Source of the DNA: UBA4416 sp040387555
GTDB lineage: Bacteria; Bacteroidota; Bacteroidia; B-17B0; Aurantibacillaceae
Length of the DNA: 64,000 nt
NCBI GenBank assembly: GCA_040387555.1
Contig: JAZKDO010000003.1
Location: 310,001 to 374,000, forward strand
Direction: 5' to 3'
The translations under genes and the position numbers were made by a program. This document shows positions 37,268 through 46,634 of the stretch, in pieces. Positions within the stretch are counted from its first letter, which is position 1, and each line of letters opens with the position of its first letter. The notes below the pieces were generated by a model. That model was not told the origin of the DNA. It did no database searches and worked only from the letters and a program-made list of their open reading frames with translations.

Positions 37268-37831
37268 TTATTTTAGGCTATAAGTTACATAAATAATGCA
37301 TTTACTTTTATCTGGTCTATTATTTTTCCGCACTAGATTATAAGCAAGATGTACACTGCAAATTGGATTGTCTTCCTTATTAAGTTTAAAAGACGTTTTG
37401 TTTTTACCGTAAAATGTATCTATGTCCGATTTAACTGAATAGTCTTGTTCAATTCTTTTTACAATTGTTGAATATGCTTTTTTGGCATTCTTAAAGGAAC
37501 CAAAGTGCCTTTTATAAGTAAGCATTAAGACAATGGGACGATATTCCTTTTGTATTAAGGAATCGTAATAAGTCTTATTATCCAACACCGTTATACTTGG
37601 AAGAATAACTGGTACTGGCAAATTTTCTGGGTTTTTTCGAACTTGGACATTGTAACGAACGTCAATTTTGGCACTGTCAACAGTATGAAACAATGCAGTG
37701 TCGGATTTTATTGCGTTAATAACTTCTGCTTTTGATTTGTCAATAGGTAAGTTATAAAACAATGTTTTTGTTAAAGCATCTTGTGCATGAACAGCAAGTG
37801 TCAATAAGAAGAATGCAGCACAAAGTTTCAT
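37268..37831 (-). CDS. Cassette 14: secreted protein, unknown family
   Basis: 187 residues. Signal peptide MKLCAAFFLLTLAVHA, then DALTKTLFYNLPIDKSKAEV. The mature chain alternates strands and helices (PIVLMLTYKRHFG, NAKKAYSTIVKRIEQDY) and ends in CIIYVTYSLK. I cannot name a family. It fills a compact cassette, 36 bp from attC14 and 50 bp from attC13. Confidence 0.65.
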   Translation of the reverse strand: MKLCAAFFLLTLAVHAQDALTKTLFYNLPIDKSKAEVINAIKSDTALFHTVDSAKIDVRYNVQVRKNPENLPVPVILPSITVLDNKTYYDSLIQKEYRPIVLMLTYKRHFGSFKNAKKAYSTIVKRIEQDYSVKSDIDTFYGKNKTSFKLNKEDNPICSVHLAYNLVRKNNRPDKSKCIIYVTYSLK

Positions 37832-37880
37832 TTATTGTCAGTTTTAAATTTTCGAGCTAGTTTGTCAGCCCTATTGCTAG

Positions 37881-38045
37881 TAACGTTTTGGAGCTACCAG
37901 TGGTGCGGTTTGAAACCGCTGTCAACCGAATGCTCCTAACAATGATACAATGTTTAATAGACATTTGCAAAGCGAAAATTAAAAACTTGTCTACCGCTTT
38001 TGCAAATGCTTTGTTGTCTGCCCGCATGACTGGTAGGTGCTGTTA
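37881..38045 (-). repeat. attC13 (class III variant)
   Basis: 165 bp. Arms CTACCAGTGGTGCGG and CCCGCATGACTGGTAG; CCAGT/ACTGG is a further compensated stem. -7 CAATGATA at 37940-37947 (one mismatch), CAAA at 37968, spacer 20. Cassette 13 pair TAGGT / ACCTA, exact. Confidence 0.9.
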
Positions 38046-38093
38046 TAGGTTTTTGCCGCCATTCAGTTATACACAGTATACGTGTCCGCCGAA

Positions 38094-38618
38094 TTATTGT
38101 TTTTCTATATAATTATTAGAATAGGGGTACTCAAAATATATCTTTTTCAAAGTGAAATGATTTTGCTTGAAGTCGTACCTAATATTTATGAAACAATTGT
38201 GTATAGGCCATGAGCTAACTTTTCCATTGGATTTTTCCGTGAGGAATCGAATAAAAATAAATTCTGCCTGAGTTTTTGAAAGTATCGGGTTATGTGGAGC
38301 AATATTAACATAGTCAAAAGATTTTCGATATGTAAGCTTTTTATTCCCTTCATCGTCACTTGTCAATAGGATGATTTTAGTATTCAAAATTGCTTCTGGT
38401 AACTTTATGTTTTTTAAGTCGTCATACTGACCAACAAATAAGCTGTCGATGTCTGGCTTGTCTTTTTTGGAACCGGCTTTTAAATATTCTTCTATTGCTA
38501 TGGAATACAACTTTGACGTGTCTTGGGTCGAAGTGAAGTTCGTTTTGTCTATCGTTTCAGTATTTTGAGTGCACGCAAATAGTCCAAAAAGCAATATTGA
38601 AAAAATAAATCTATTCAT
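38094..38618 (-). CDS. Cassette 13: lipoprotein, unknown family
   Basis: 174 residues. Lipobox leader MNRFIFSILLFGLFACTQNT. The mature part has an NTF2-like look (YSIAIEEYLKAGSKKDKPDI, then RFLTEKSNGKVSSWPIHNC, IRYDFKQNHFTLKKIYFEY), but I do not assign it. Cassette 13 has the best-conserved extended ends in the array, 16 of 18 bases, consistent with recent mobility. Confidence 0.66.
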   Translation of the reverse strand: MNRFIFSILLFGLFACTQNTETIDKTNFTSTQDTSKLYSIAIEEYLKAGSKKDKPDIDSLFVGQYDDLKNIKLPEAILNTKIILLTSDDEGNKKLTYRKSFDYVNIAPHNPILSKTQAEFIFIRFLTEKSNGKVSSWPIHNCFINIRYDFKQNHFTLKKIYFEYPYSNNYIEKQ

Positions 38619-38659
38619 TGATGTTTGTCTTAATGTATTTCGTCTGCGGCAATTACCTA

Positions 38660-38833
38660 TAACGTTTTGGAGCTAAATTTCAGTTTGGGTTTTGAAACTA
38701 TGTCTACCGAAATATTACTGACAAAGCTAAATGTTTATTGGACATTTGCAAAGCGAAAATAATTGTCTTTCGCAGAGCGACCGCTTTTGCAAATGCCGCA
38801 GCCGAATGCCCAAATTGAATTTAGGTGCTGTTA
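38660..38833 (-). repeat. attC12 (class IV)
   Basis: 174 bp. Arms GCTAAATTTCAGTTTGGG and CCCAAATTGAATTTAGG, both changed together relative to classes I-III. -7 CAAAGCTA at 38722-38729. Cassette 12 pair GCGGA / TCCGC, exact. Confidence 0.92.
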
Positions 38834-38844
38834 GCGGATGCTTT

Positions 38845-39540
38845 TTATATTTTTAGTCCGATACCAAGTCGTACGTTAAATATTTTAGGAAAGACAGTGA
38901 AATCATAATTCGTAATTGTCTGCTGATTAACTGGTATTGCAAGATTTTCTGTTCTGGTTCTAAATGAATAGCTGTCAAAAATACTAATGGGAAAATTTAT
39001 GTCAAAGAAAATTTTTGAAGATAGATAGTATGTAATTCGTGGTATTATAAATGCTCTTACTCCTATAAATCTCTCATGTGTACGAAAACTTGTTGGTGTC
39101 GGCTGGTAACTATTTTGTTTAAAATATGGACTCATCGCAAAGCCTAAGGAAGGAACAAATTTTATGTCTTTCGATTTATAGAAATTCAAAATATATTCAT
39201 AACGCAATGCAATTACGGATGAGATCAAGTCATCGTTTCGTGTTTGCACGTTGCCAGAAGTGTCCTTTGCAATTACTGTTTTTGTTTGGGTTTTGTTTAA
39301 TGTGAAATTTGTCAGTTCTACTTCATGAAAATTTCCTTTATTTGATTTCCATTGGAACGAAACAGTTGGCTGTAGGATTTGGAAAGAATATGAAGTACTA
39401 CCGCCTGAATATCTTACATTTTCCTCATATGTTGTCAGGTTGTAGATTTTAATTGCTTTTTTGTAGTCGAGACTCGTATTTTGTGTCCTGCCACTTAAAA
39501 CAAAAAATAAAAATGCCATTAATAGAATGTAATTTTTCAT
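38845..39540 (-). CDS. Cassette 12: outer-membrane beta-barrel-like protein
   Basis: 231 residues. Signal peptide MKNYILLMAFLFFVLSGRTQ. Alternating strands (TVSFQWKSNKGNFHEVELT, SSVIALRYEYILNFY, IFFDINFPISIF) end in VRLGIGLKI. The organisation is like the cassette 15 protein, though the sequences are not alike. An outer-membrane barrel of 8-10 strands is inferred. Confidence 0.68.
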   Translation of the reverse strand: MKNYILLMAFLFFVLSGRTQNTSLDYKKAIKIYNLTTYEENVRYSGGSTSYSFQILQPTVSFQWKSNKGNFHEVELTNFTLNKTQTKTVIAKDTSGNVQTRNDDLISSVIALRYEYILNFYKSKDIKFVPSLGFAMSPYFKQNSYQPTPTSFRTHERFIGVRAFIIPRITYYLSSKIFFDINFPISIFDSYSFRTRTENLAIPVNQQTITNYDFTVFPKIFNVRLGIGLKI

Positions 39541-39613
39541 TTTTTCAAGGTTTTTATTTATTCTAACGGAATTGTCTCAAATTTATTGCGAGGGTTATTT
39601 CAAAAGTTTCCGC

Positions 39614-39780
39614 TAACGTTTTGGAGCTATAAGAAGTGCGGGTTTGAAACCGTTTTCTACCGAATAGCTAATAACAAAGCTAAATGTTTATTGGCCATTT
39701 GCAAAGCGAAAATTAATGAATTGTCTGCCGCTTTTGCAAATGTCAGAGCCGAATGCCCGCATTTTTTATAGGTGCTGTTA
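39614..39780 (-). repeat. attC11 (class II)
   Basis: 167 bp. -7 CAAAGCTA at 39675-39682, -33 CAAA after 19 bp. Cassette 11 pair GGTGC / GCACC, exact. Confidence 0.93.
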
Positions 39781-39791
39781 GGTGCTGGGTG

Positions 39792-40715
39792 TTAAATTGA
39801 CGTCTCCGATAATTTTTCCATAACCTTTTTATATTGTTCGTTAGATACTGGATAACCCATGTCATGTGCTTTTTTTACATCAAGCCAACCATTTCGCTTT
39901 TCACCTTTTATATAAGTTTTACAGGCACCTCTCAAGTAGTATAACTTTGCTTGATTTGGTTCAAGCATAATGCAGGTGTCAAAATCTAATTTTCCTTCTT
40001 CCATCATTTTGAGGTTCATCTCAGCTAATGCTCTATTATAATACATTGATACATCCGATTTTCTATAACCAGTTATAATTCGTAAATCCTCATATGCGCC
40101 TTTAAAATCCTTAAGACCAACTTTACATGTTCCCCTGAACAAGATATGATCTCTATTTTGTGGTTGAAGTTTAATAGCATGTTTAATTGCATTCATTCCC
40201 TTGTCAAATTGCTCCAAACCATTATACATAATACACATTGTCACAAACAATGCGACATCATTTGAATCTGTTTGACACGCTTTTTCATAATAAAACATAC
40301 TACTATCCATTTCCGATTTGTAATATTCATTGCGCTGCATCTTTACGGTAGCAATATATTGCCATATATTACCTTTACAATAATAAAGTTTTGCATCATT
40401 TTTAGTGTAAGCAATTGCCTTATTTAATAAACTGAAAGAAGAATTGTACTGCCCTTTAATCCCTAAATTGTCAGCATATTCGATGATGTATTTTGTATTT
40501 AATGTATCAATATGATACATGGCATAGTAGTACGGTAGCTCATTTATATTCTTTTTCGCAACTATAGAGTCAACCAAGATAAACTCAATGCTATCTCTAA
40601 TTCTCTTTTTAATATTCTCAGGTAGATTTTGAGTATTTACAATTACTGAATTATTGTTTTCGGAACACGAAACAATTGCTATTGTAATGAGAATAAGTTT
40701 TAAAATAGATTTCAT
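39792..40715 (-). CDS. Cassette 11: TPR-repeat lipoprotein
   Basis: 307 residues. Lipobox leader MKSILKLILITIAIVSCSEN. Four or five tetratricopeptide units cover residues 85-285: AKLYYCKGNIWQYIATV, ALFVTMCIMYNGLEQFDKG, DHILFRGTCKVGLKDFKGAY, AKLYYLRGACKTYIKGEK. These give a superhelical protein-binding scaffold, anchored in the periplasm or at the surface. The partner is unknown. Confidence 0.82.
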   Translation of the reverse strand: MKSILKLILITIAIVSCSENNNSVIVNTQNLPENIKKRIRDSIEFILVDSIVAKKNINELPYYYAMYHIDTLNTKYIIEYADNLGIKGQYNSSFSLLNKAIAYTKNDAKLYYCKGNIWQYIATVKMQRNEYYKSEMDSSMFYYEKACQTDSNDVALFVTMCIMYNGLEQFDKGMNAIKHAIKLQPQNRDHILFRGTCKVGLKDFKGAYEDLRIITGYRKSDVSMYYNRALAEMNLKMMEEGKLDFDTCIMLEPNQAKLYYLRGACKTYIKGEKRNGWLDVKKAHDMGYPVSNEQYKKVMEKLSETSI

Positions 40716-40748
40716 AATAGTTGTTGTCTTGTCTTTACACCTTGCACC

Positions 40749-40914
40749 TAACGTTTTGCAGCTACCAGAAGTGCGGCTTTGAAACCGTTTTCTACCGAAA
40801 GCTTACTAACAAAGCTAAATGTTTATTGGCCATTTGCAAAGCGAAAATTAATTAATTGTCTACCGCTTTTGCAAATGCTTTGCAGAATGCCCGCATTTTT
40901 GGTAGGTGCTGTTA
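40749..40914 (-). repeat. attC10 (class III)
   Basis: 166 bp. Arms GCTACCAGAAGTGCGG and CCCGCATTTTTGGTAG. -7 CAAAGCTA at 40810-40817. Cassette 10 pair GCTGC / GCAGC, exact. Confidence 0.93.
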
Positions 40915-40925
40915 GCTGCTTTGCA

Positions 40926-41270
40926 TTACAGTCGCTCAAAGTTATGCCACCATTGCTCAAAGTTGTCTAACTCTGTGTCTGTCATACATAGCAACAACTT
41001 AGCGTAGTCCTTGTAATTTGTCTTGAGTTCACTTTTAAAGAAGTCAACTACGATTTTCTTTGTCTGCGGATGGTCGATGTCTTTTAACTGGAATGTCGAA
41101 TACCTCTTTATTGATTTTGGATATTGTTTACGAAAGCGAGTATATTGGTCGTAGTAATAATCTGTTATCTTGTCACACACAGAGTCAAGCAAAGTTAACG
41201 GTATTTCGCCAGCCGCTATGTTATTATAATGACTGTAGATCGCTTGCTTAAAGTTGTCGCGAGAGTCTAT
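40926..41270 (-). CDS. Cassette 10: small cytosolic protein with no standard start codon
   Basis: About 114 residues if read from an ATA at 41270, the first codon after an in-frame stop; no ATG exists upstream of the conserved-looking part (DNFKQAIYSHYNNIAAGEIP). A TTG at 41192 would remove the first 26 residues. The chain is helical and charged (YYYDQYTRFRKQYPKSIKRY, ELDNFEQWWHNFERL). The family is not recognised. It may have a mutated start, or initiate at ATA or TTG. Confidence 0.55.
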   Translation of the reverse strand: MDSRDNFKQAIYSHYNNIAAGEIPLTLLDSVCDKITDYYYDQYTRFRKQYPKSIKRYSTFQLKDIDHPQTKKIVVDFFKSELKTNYKDYAKLLLCMTDTELDNFEQWWHNFERL

Positions 41271-41305
41271 TTTTTATGTCAGTGGGTTTGTCCATGCATT
41301 GCAGC

Positions 41306-41472
41306 TAACGGATTGCAGCTATAAGAAGTGCGGGTTTGAAACCGTTTTCTAACGAATAGCTACTGACAAAGCTAAATGTTTATTGGCCATTTGCAAAGCG
41401 AAAATTAACTAATTGTCTACCGCTTTTGCAAATGCCGAAGCTCAATGCCAGCATTTTTTATAGGTGCGGTTA
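41306..41472 (-). repeat. attC9 (class II)
   Basis: 167 bp, with GGATTGCAGC instead of GTTTTGGAGC beside the left core. -7 CAAAGCTA at 41367-41374. Cassette 9 pair GCGGT / ACCGC, exact. Confidence 0.93.
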
Positions 41473-41484
41473 GCGGTTCGTTGT

Positions 41485-42036
41485 TTATTCTCGTGTCGGC
41501 TCATAATAAAATACTGTCGAACCAGAACTAAGCGTTTTTGTCTTAATGAGTTTCAATAAAATCCTGTCCTTAATTTGGTCAAATAGTCTCAGGCCTTTAC
41601 CTTCGATGATAGGATGAACACAAATTTGAAATTCGTTAATAAGATTACTATTTAACAGTTGAATAATCAAACTCCGACTTCCGACCAAAATGTCTTTCCC
41701 TGATTGCTGTTTAAGTTCTAATACTTTTTCGTTAAGCGGCTTGTCTGAAAGTTTTGCACTGTCCCAGTTTGTGTCTTTTAGTATGTTGGAGAAAACAAGT
41801 TTAGGAATTTTGTTTATTGAAATTGCAAAATCGTCCATTGATTTTTTACCAGATGGATTTTTCAATATGGTTTTCCAAAATTGCATAAGTTCGTAGGTCG
41901 TCCGTCCATATAAAACAACTCCTGAATTATTTAATAGGTCAGAATAATGTTGATGAAAATCTTCACTAGGAATACCAGTTGTATGGTCGCAAACACCGTC
42001 AAGTGTCATGTTGAATGCTGCAATTACTTTCCTCAT
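41485..42036 (-). CDS. Cassette 9: dihydrofolate reductase/RibD-like protein
   Basis: 183 residues from the ATG at 42036; the longer frame upstream is attC. The DHFR-fold motifs are MRKVIAAFNMTLDGV, VVLYGRTTYELMQFW, DILVGSRSLIIQLLNSNL and HPIIEGKGLRLF, as in the RibD C-terminal (YwjB-like) family. Members bind NADPH; the substrate is usually unknown and they are not classical trimethoprim-target enzymes. DHFR genes are common integron cargo elsewhere, a parallel rather than proof. Confidence 0.88.
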   Translation of the reverse strand: MRKVIAAFNMTLDGVCDHTTGIPSEDFHQHYSDLLNNSGVVLYGRTTYELMQFWKTILKNPSGKKSMDDFAISINKIPKLVFSNILKDTNWDSAKLSDKPLNEKVLELKQQSGKDILVGSRSLIIQLLNSNLINEFQICVHPIIEGKGLRLFDQIKDRILLKLIKTKTLSSGSTVFYYEPTRE

Positions 42037-42093
42037 ATTTTTTATTATTAGTTGTCTGTCGCTTTGAGTGGTGTCGTTCCTTACAATGACCGC

Positions 42094-42263
42094 TAACGTT
42101 TTGGAGCTACCGGCAGTGCGGCTCAAGGTACTTTTCAACCGAATACTCCTGACAAAGATAGAATGTTTCTAGGCATTTGCAATGCAAAATGAATGTCTTT
42201 CGCGAAGCGACATTTATTGCAAATGCTTTGATGTCCGCCCGCATTGCCCGGTAGTTGCTGTTA
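42094..42263 (-). repeat. attC8 (class I)
   Basis: 170 bp. -7 CAAAGATA at 42153-42160. Cassette 8 pair GGGGC / GCCCC, exact; the same five bases as cassette 17. Confidence 0.93.
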
Positions 42264-42286
42264 GGGGCTGTTGATGCCACCTAGAT

Positions 42287-43420
42287 TTATTCAGCAATTA
42301 TTTTTCCTGTTGCAATTTGTTTGTCTTTTGTTTTTAATATGAAAAAATAAAAGCCACTCGGTAAATTGTCTCTATTAATTGTCACTTTACCTTCTGTTAT
42401 ATTGTCAATAGATTTTATTAATTGACCTGTAGAATTGTGAAGAGTAAAAGACGTACTTTCTTTAACAGACTCAAAGCTCAATGTAGTTTGTTCGGTGAAA
42501 GGATTTGGGAATAAGTCATAGTGTATTTGTTGGGATAATTCATTTATTGATTCGATTGTTTGCGTAGTATTTTGAACCAGTATTGATTGATATAATGTGT
42601 CCTTGCAACCAGTAGCACCTGTTGTATAGAGACCAACCAACCACAAATTATTTTGAGCAAAAGGAAAAAACTGACTAATCGTATCTTTATTTGAAACAGC
42701 AGGCATTCCTAAAGCAATTGTATTCCATTGGTAACTTGTTGCAGAATTATTCATTGCTTTAAATAATATTCGTTGACCTGTAGAGTTTTGCGAAACTACT
42801 TTAAATTCATAATTAGCAGAACAAGAGTTATAGTTTTTTGCACTTGTATATAAAAAAGGGCTTGTTTTATAAGCTTCTCTATGGACTAAATAACCATTTA
42901 TTGTATCGTTTGTAAATTCTTGTATCCTGCTCAAGAATCTTGCATGTTGCCAACCACCTCCTAGCCAAATCCAATTACCTGGTTGAAAATTTTGAGCAGG
43001 ACCTGACGCAATGCCTTTATCATAGGCAGAACAGTTATTTGAATTGTCTATTACTTTAATAAAGTAATCAGAATTATAAATAAAAACACTGTCGGTAATG
43101 GTTGGTTGACAGCTGTCTGTAGAATATTTGGTTAGGTTTAGCCAATATTCATAATAAGAAGAGCAGTTTGTAATAGTGTCTTTTGCAAAAAGTGTAACAA
43201 GATAATTACCAGTGTCTGGAAATTTATGTATTGGGTTTTTAAAATTAGAACCAGTTCCGTCCCCGAAATTCCAGAAATAATGAGTATTGGAAATGCTCGA
43301 TTGATTTTGAAAATTCACTGTTTCAAAGTACGCGCCAAATGAAAATAAACTAGAGCATTGTCCGAATACATTTGAAAGAATAGAAGTCAAAATAAAGGTC
43401 AGTATTAACGATTTTTTCAT
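42287..43420 (-). CDS. Cassette 8: PKD-domain T9SS cargo
   Basis: 377 residues from the ATG at 43420. Signal peptide MKKSLILTFILTSILSNVFG. A PKD domain at about 30-100 has HYFWNFGDGTGSNFKNPIHK and FPDTGNYLVTLFA. A central beta region (WIWLGGGWQHARFLS) is unassigned. The T9SS type A domain ends it: YDLFPNPFTEQTTLSF, LPSGFYFFILKTK. It is predicted to be exported and surface-anchored or released. Confidence 0.87.
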   Translation of the reverse strand: MKKSLILTFILTSILSNVFGQCSSLFSFGAYFETVNFQNQSSISNTHYFWNFGDGTGSNFKNPIHKFPDTGNYLVTLFAKDTITNCSSYYEYWLNLTKYSTDSCQPTITDSVFIYNSDYFIKVIDNSNNCSAYDKGIASGPAQNFQPGNWIWLGGGWQHARFLSRIQEFTNDTINGYLVHREAYKTSPFLYTSAKNYNSCSANYEFKVVSQNSTGQRILFKAMNNSATSYQWNTIALGMPAVSNKDTISQFFPFAQNNLWLVGLYTTGATGCKDTLYQSILVQNTTQTIESINELSQQIHYDLFPNPFTEQTTLSFESVKESTSFTLHNSTGQLIKSIDNITEGKVTINRDNLPSGFYFFILKTKDKQIATGKIIAE

Positions 43421-43462
43421 GGTCTTTTTGTAATAACGTGTTTTCTTTGCATTAATTGCCCC

Positions 43463-43632
43463 TAACGTTTTGGAGCTACCGGCAGTGCGGTTCAAGGCAC
43501 TTTTCAACCGAATACTCCTGACAAAGATAGAATGTTTCTAGGCATTTGCAATGCAAAAATGAATGTCTTCGCGAAGCGGCATTTATTGCAAATGCTTTGA
43601 TGTCCGCCCGCATTGCCCGGTAGGTGCTGTTA
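43463..43632 (-). repeat. attC7 (class I)
   Basis: 170 bp with small indels in the loop. -7 CAAAGATA at 43522-43529. Cassette 7 pair TAGCC / GGCTA, exact. Confidence 0.92.
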
Positions 43633-43861
43633 TAGCCTAGGTGGTTGTATTTAGTTGCATTTAGTTTAAGTGTCTGCATACACAGAAACAAATATTGCTT
43701 AATACGTTTTGCCTTTACTGAATTTAGTTTGTGTGTCGCAACGAAAACATAAACATTAGTCTGCACACAGTTCTTGTCTGCGGTTGGGTCGATAGGTTTT
43801 GTGAGTTCTGCGTTTAGGTCTACCGAGTTTAGTGAGGTCAACAGGTTGCTAAATAATTACA

Positions 43862-44083
43862 TTATTTTATTTCACAGTATTCAATGGCAGCAGACTTTGA
43901 AGCTACATTATTAAAATAATCCTGACATTCTTTTTTTGCTTCCCTTTTTGTATTATGAATTATAAGTTCTGGAGCATAAGGGTCAATACGTGACCCGCCA
44001 CACCAACATTCATGATCTTTTTTACAAGACATTAAGATTAATGACACGAAAATTGCTACTATAACAATTGTTTTATTTTTCAT
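43862..44083 (-). CDS. Cassette 7: small cysteine-rich lipoprotein
   Basis: 73 residues from the ATG at 44083. Lipobox leader MKNKTIVIVAIFVSLILMSC; the mature peptide has CWCGG and two further Cys (KECQDYFNN, IEYCEIK). The family is unknown. The gene is well inside the cassette, with about 230 bp of non-coding DNA (43633-43861) between its stop and attC7, unlike the compact neighbours. Confidence 0.66.
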   Translation of the reverse strand: MKNKTIVIVAIFVSLILMSCKKDHECWCGGSRIDPYAPELIIHNTKREAKKECQDYFNNVASKSAAIEYCEIK

Positions 44084-44126
44084 TTTTATAAGTTTAGTTT
44101 GTCGGTTCTCGTCAAACACTTGGCTA

Positions 44127-44293
44127 TAACGTTTTGGAGCTACCAGAAGTGCGGCTTTGAAACCGTTTTCTACCGAAAAGCTTACTGACAAAGCTAAATG
44201 TTTAATAGACATTTGCAAAGCGAAAATTAAATAATTGTCTACCGCTTTTGCAAATGCTTTGATGTCTGCCCGCATTTTTGGTAGGTGCTGTTA
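44127..44293 (-). repeat. attC6 (class III)
   Basis: 167 bp. -7 CAAAGCTA at 44189-44196, -33 CAAA at 44216. Cassette 6 pair GGTTC / GAACC, exact; extended ends match over 17 of 19 bases with one bulge. Confidence 0.93.
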
Positions 44294-44379
44294 GGTTCCA
44301 GGTTGCCCAATATCGCTTTAGAATGTTTCTATTGTGTCCGAACTGTTTTAATCAGAAAATGAATGTGTCTAACAGAAAA

Positions 44380-45870
44380 TTATTGTTTAATAATTTTGAC
44401 CGTTTTTTCTCTATTCTTGTCCTGGATATTTAAAAAATAGATGCCTGGTTGTAGGGTAGATATATTGATTTGAGAAGTAAAAGGAGCAGAAAAGACAGAC
44501 TGACCCAAATTATTTTTGATTGTAATAGTTGAGTTTTGTAATTCATTTTGTTCATCTAAAATGTTTATTGTTGATGTAGCAGGATTAGGATATATTTTAA
44601 TGTTATTTCCTTTTATTTCCTCGATTCCTACCATACTGCAAGATTCCTCCGTTACAGAAAAATGTGTATCATTAATTGTGATCGGATAATTTGCTAATAT
44701 TCCATAGGCTTCGATTTTAACATAGCAGTTTGATACAACGGAATTGGTGGTTACCGTTCTTATAATATCGGTGTTCGATAAATCAATACCAAAACAGTTT
44801 ATACTTGAAATACTGTTTACCGCGACTATTGTTCTGTCAAAGCAATTCAAAAACATTGTATCTTCATAATTATATATATTCCTACAATTATAAACACCTT
44901 GTTTTCTATTGATGACATTTCCATAGCTATCAGTTTCGATTAGTTTCCCATTACTGTCAAAATGTGCAATGATATTGCCATTTGGCATTTCAATTATATC
45001 AGTTGACGCTTGAGAAGAGAGCTGTTCAATTGAGTACTCATTATACCATATTAAATTTCCTTGATTATCAATTTTCATTATAAAAGGAATCAAATGTGTA
45101 CCGCTTAAAATATCGCCTGAATATCCGGAAATTAGAAAGTTGCTTGAGTTACTTTGAATTATCTTTTGTGGATGACAGTTATTAACGGTTGAAAGTTTGT
45201 AAGACTTCGACCACAATAGACCGCCAGTTTGATCAAGTTTAACAATGACTGCTCCTGTATCAGTAGTTCCTGTTAAAACTGTTCCTCCATCATTACAAAT
45301 AGCGGAACAATACCCAAAACTTCTCCAATTACTATTTACAGTATCGGCATTTATTTTAAGCCCATAAATTAAATTTCCCGTATTATCAATTTTATGAATG
45401 GTCATAAATTCTAATGAACTATTGAGTATTATTTCATTATTACTATTTATACTCATGTGAGCTTTTTCGTCATTTTCCGTTTGTATTGCGTTTAAAGCTG
45501 AGCAAAGAACTGTTTTAGAATAAAGGAGTTGGCCGATGCTATTAAATTTTGACACGAACAAATTAGCGGTTCCTGAATTTTTGGATTGATAAAAAAAATA
45601 ATAATTTGAGTTTTTTTCTTGAATTTCAAAGTTTCTTGTCCCGTTTTGTTGTATGAATGATTTAGCCCATAACACATTATTATTATGATCGACTTTAATT
45701 AAACTTAGACTATCATAATTTCCGAGTATTAGTTTTCCGCCATCAGAGGTTTGGATCGCATCTCTGATTGCTGTTTGTATTCCATTACTGGTTTTAATTA
45801 TAATTGTCGAAGATTGTGAATAAATATTTACAATCCAAAACATTAAGATTACTACGTTAATTTTTTTCAT
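44380..45870 (-). CDS. Cassette 6: T9SS cargo with beta-propeller-like repeats
   Basis: 496 residues from the ATG at 45870, where MKKINVVILMFWIVNIYSQ makes a signal peptide. The middle has repeated blades ending in W or Y (SLIKVDHNNNVLWAKSF, AVIVKLDQTGGLLWSKSY, PFIMKIDNQGNLIWYNEY), like the SBBP-type cassette 17 protein. The C-terminal T9SS type A domain is NIKIYPNPATSTINIL with LQPGIYFLNIQDK. Surface display is predicted; the ligand is unknown. Confidence 0.85.
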   Translation of the reverse strand: MKKINVVILMFWIVNIYSQSSTIIIKTSNGIQTAIRDAIQTSDGGKLILGNYDSLSLIKVDHNNNVLWAKSFIQQNGTRNFEIQEKNSNYYFFYQSKNSGTANLFVSKFNSIGQLLYSKTVLCSALNAIQTENDEKAHMSINSNNEIILNSSLEFMTIHKIDNTGNLIYGLKINADTVNSNWRSFGYCSAICNDGGTVLTGTTDTGAVIVKLDQTGGLLWSKSYKLSTVNNCHPQKIIQSNSSNFLISGYSGDILSGTHLIPFIMKIDNQGNLIWYNEYSIEQLSSQASTDIIEMPNGNIIAHFDSNGKLIETDSYGNVINRKQGVYNCRNIYNYEDTMFLNCFDRTIVAVNSISSINCFGIDLSNTDIIRTVTTNSVVSNCYVKIEAYGILANYPITINDTHFSVTEESCSMVGIEEIKGNNIKIYPNPATSTINILDEQNELQNSTITIKNNLGQSVFSAPFTSQINISTLQPGIYFLNIQDKNREKTVKIIKQ

Positions 45871-45976
45871 ATTTCTAAAACGGATATTTGCTAGTATTAT
45901 TGTTTGACAAAGTGAGTAAAAAAGATCCCGTGTCAACCGTTAAATTGTCTACGGAGATTTTCGGGCAACTTGAACC

Positions 45977-46142
45977 TAACGTTTTGGAGCTACCAGAAGT
46001 GCGGTTTTGAAACCGTTTTCTACCGAAAGCTCACTAACAAAGCTAAATGTTTATTGGCCATTTGCAAAGCGAAAATTAATTAATTGTCTACCGCTTTTGC
46101 AAATGCTTTGCAGAATGCCCGCATTTTTGGTAGGTGCTGTTA
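45977..46142 (-). repeat. attC5 (class III)
   Basis: 166 bp. Arms GCTACCAGAAGTGCGG and CCCGCATTTTTGGTAG. -7 CAAAGCTA at 46038-46045. Cassette 5 pair GCTGC / GCAGC, exact. Confidence 0.93.
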
Positions 46143-46187
46143 GCTGCTGCTTTTTTGTCGACTTGCACACAGGTCGACATACATTTT

Positions 46188-46610
46188 TTAAGGGTTAAAT
46201 ACTATATTTTTTCTTTCACTAATGTCCACACCAAATGTAAATGTACGATGGTGATAAATGATAGTATTAAAAGTCTTTGCTAGTTGTCCGCAAACATTTG
46301 CAACCATTTTGTCAACCCATGAATTGTCTAGAACATATGTATGGTCTTTATGAATACTTAAAACAATTCCAATATTACAACCTTCGGGAGTTTCATCGTC
46401 CCATTCTTGTAATGTACCTTCTTCGTATGGTTTGGAAATATTATAATTAATTCCATCTAGGTCGACAGTTAGCCATTCAGTTTCGTTTTCAAAATCATGT
46501 TCCATTGTCGGAAGTGATAGTACTGTTTGGAATTTATCGCCAAATGATTTTAAATCGAGGTCGCTTTTTAAACAAATATGTTCGAGTCTTTTTGTCTCTT
46601 TAATGTCCAT
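46188..46610 (-). CDS. Cassette 5: cytosolic protein, unknown family
   Basis: 140 residues, no signal or membrane segment. Acidic alpha/beta protein: ICLKSDLDLKSFGDKFQTVL, WLTVDLDGINYNIS, EGCNIGIVLSIHK, NTIIYHHRTFTFG. The size and acidity are like immunity proteins of toxin systems, but no toxin is adjacent and I do not claim it. Its start is 24 bp from the core of attC4. Confidence 0.65.
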   Translation of the reverse strand: MDIKETKRLEHICLKSDLDLKSFGDKFQTVLSLPTMEHDFENETEWLTVDLDGINYNISKPYEEGTLQEWDDETPEGCNIGIVLSIHKDHTYVLDNSWVDKMVANVCGQLAKTFNTIIYHHRTFTFGVDISERKNIVFNP

Positions 46611-46634
46611 TTGTTGTTTGTCTAAAGTTGCAGC

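Noticed and set aside
43476..43841. ORF across attC7, and N-terminal extensions of the type MKSALSRTAGSSKTLA on several cassette genes
   Set aside because: These residues are translated attC sequence that recurs in front of unrelated genes; the real starts are the inner ATGs.
46188..46610. Immunity protein or antitoxin call for the cassette 5 gene (and cassettes 2 and 3)
   Set aside because: Only size and acidity suggest it; no toxin partner or family motif is visible.
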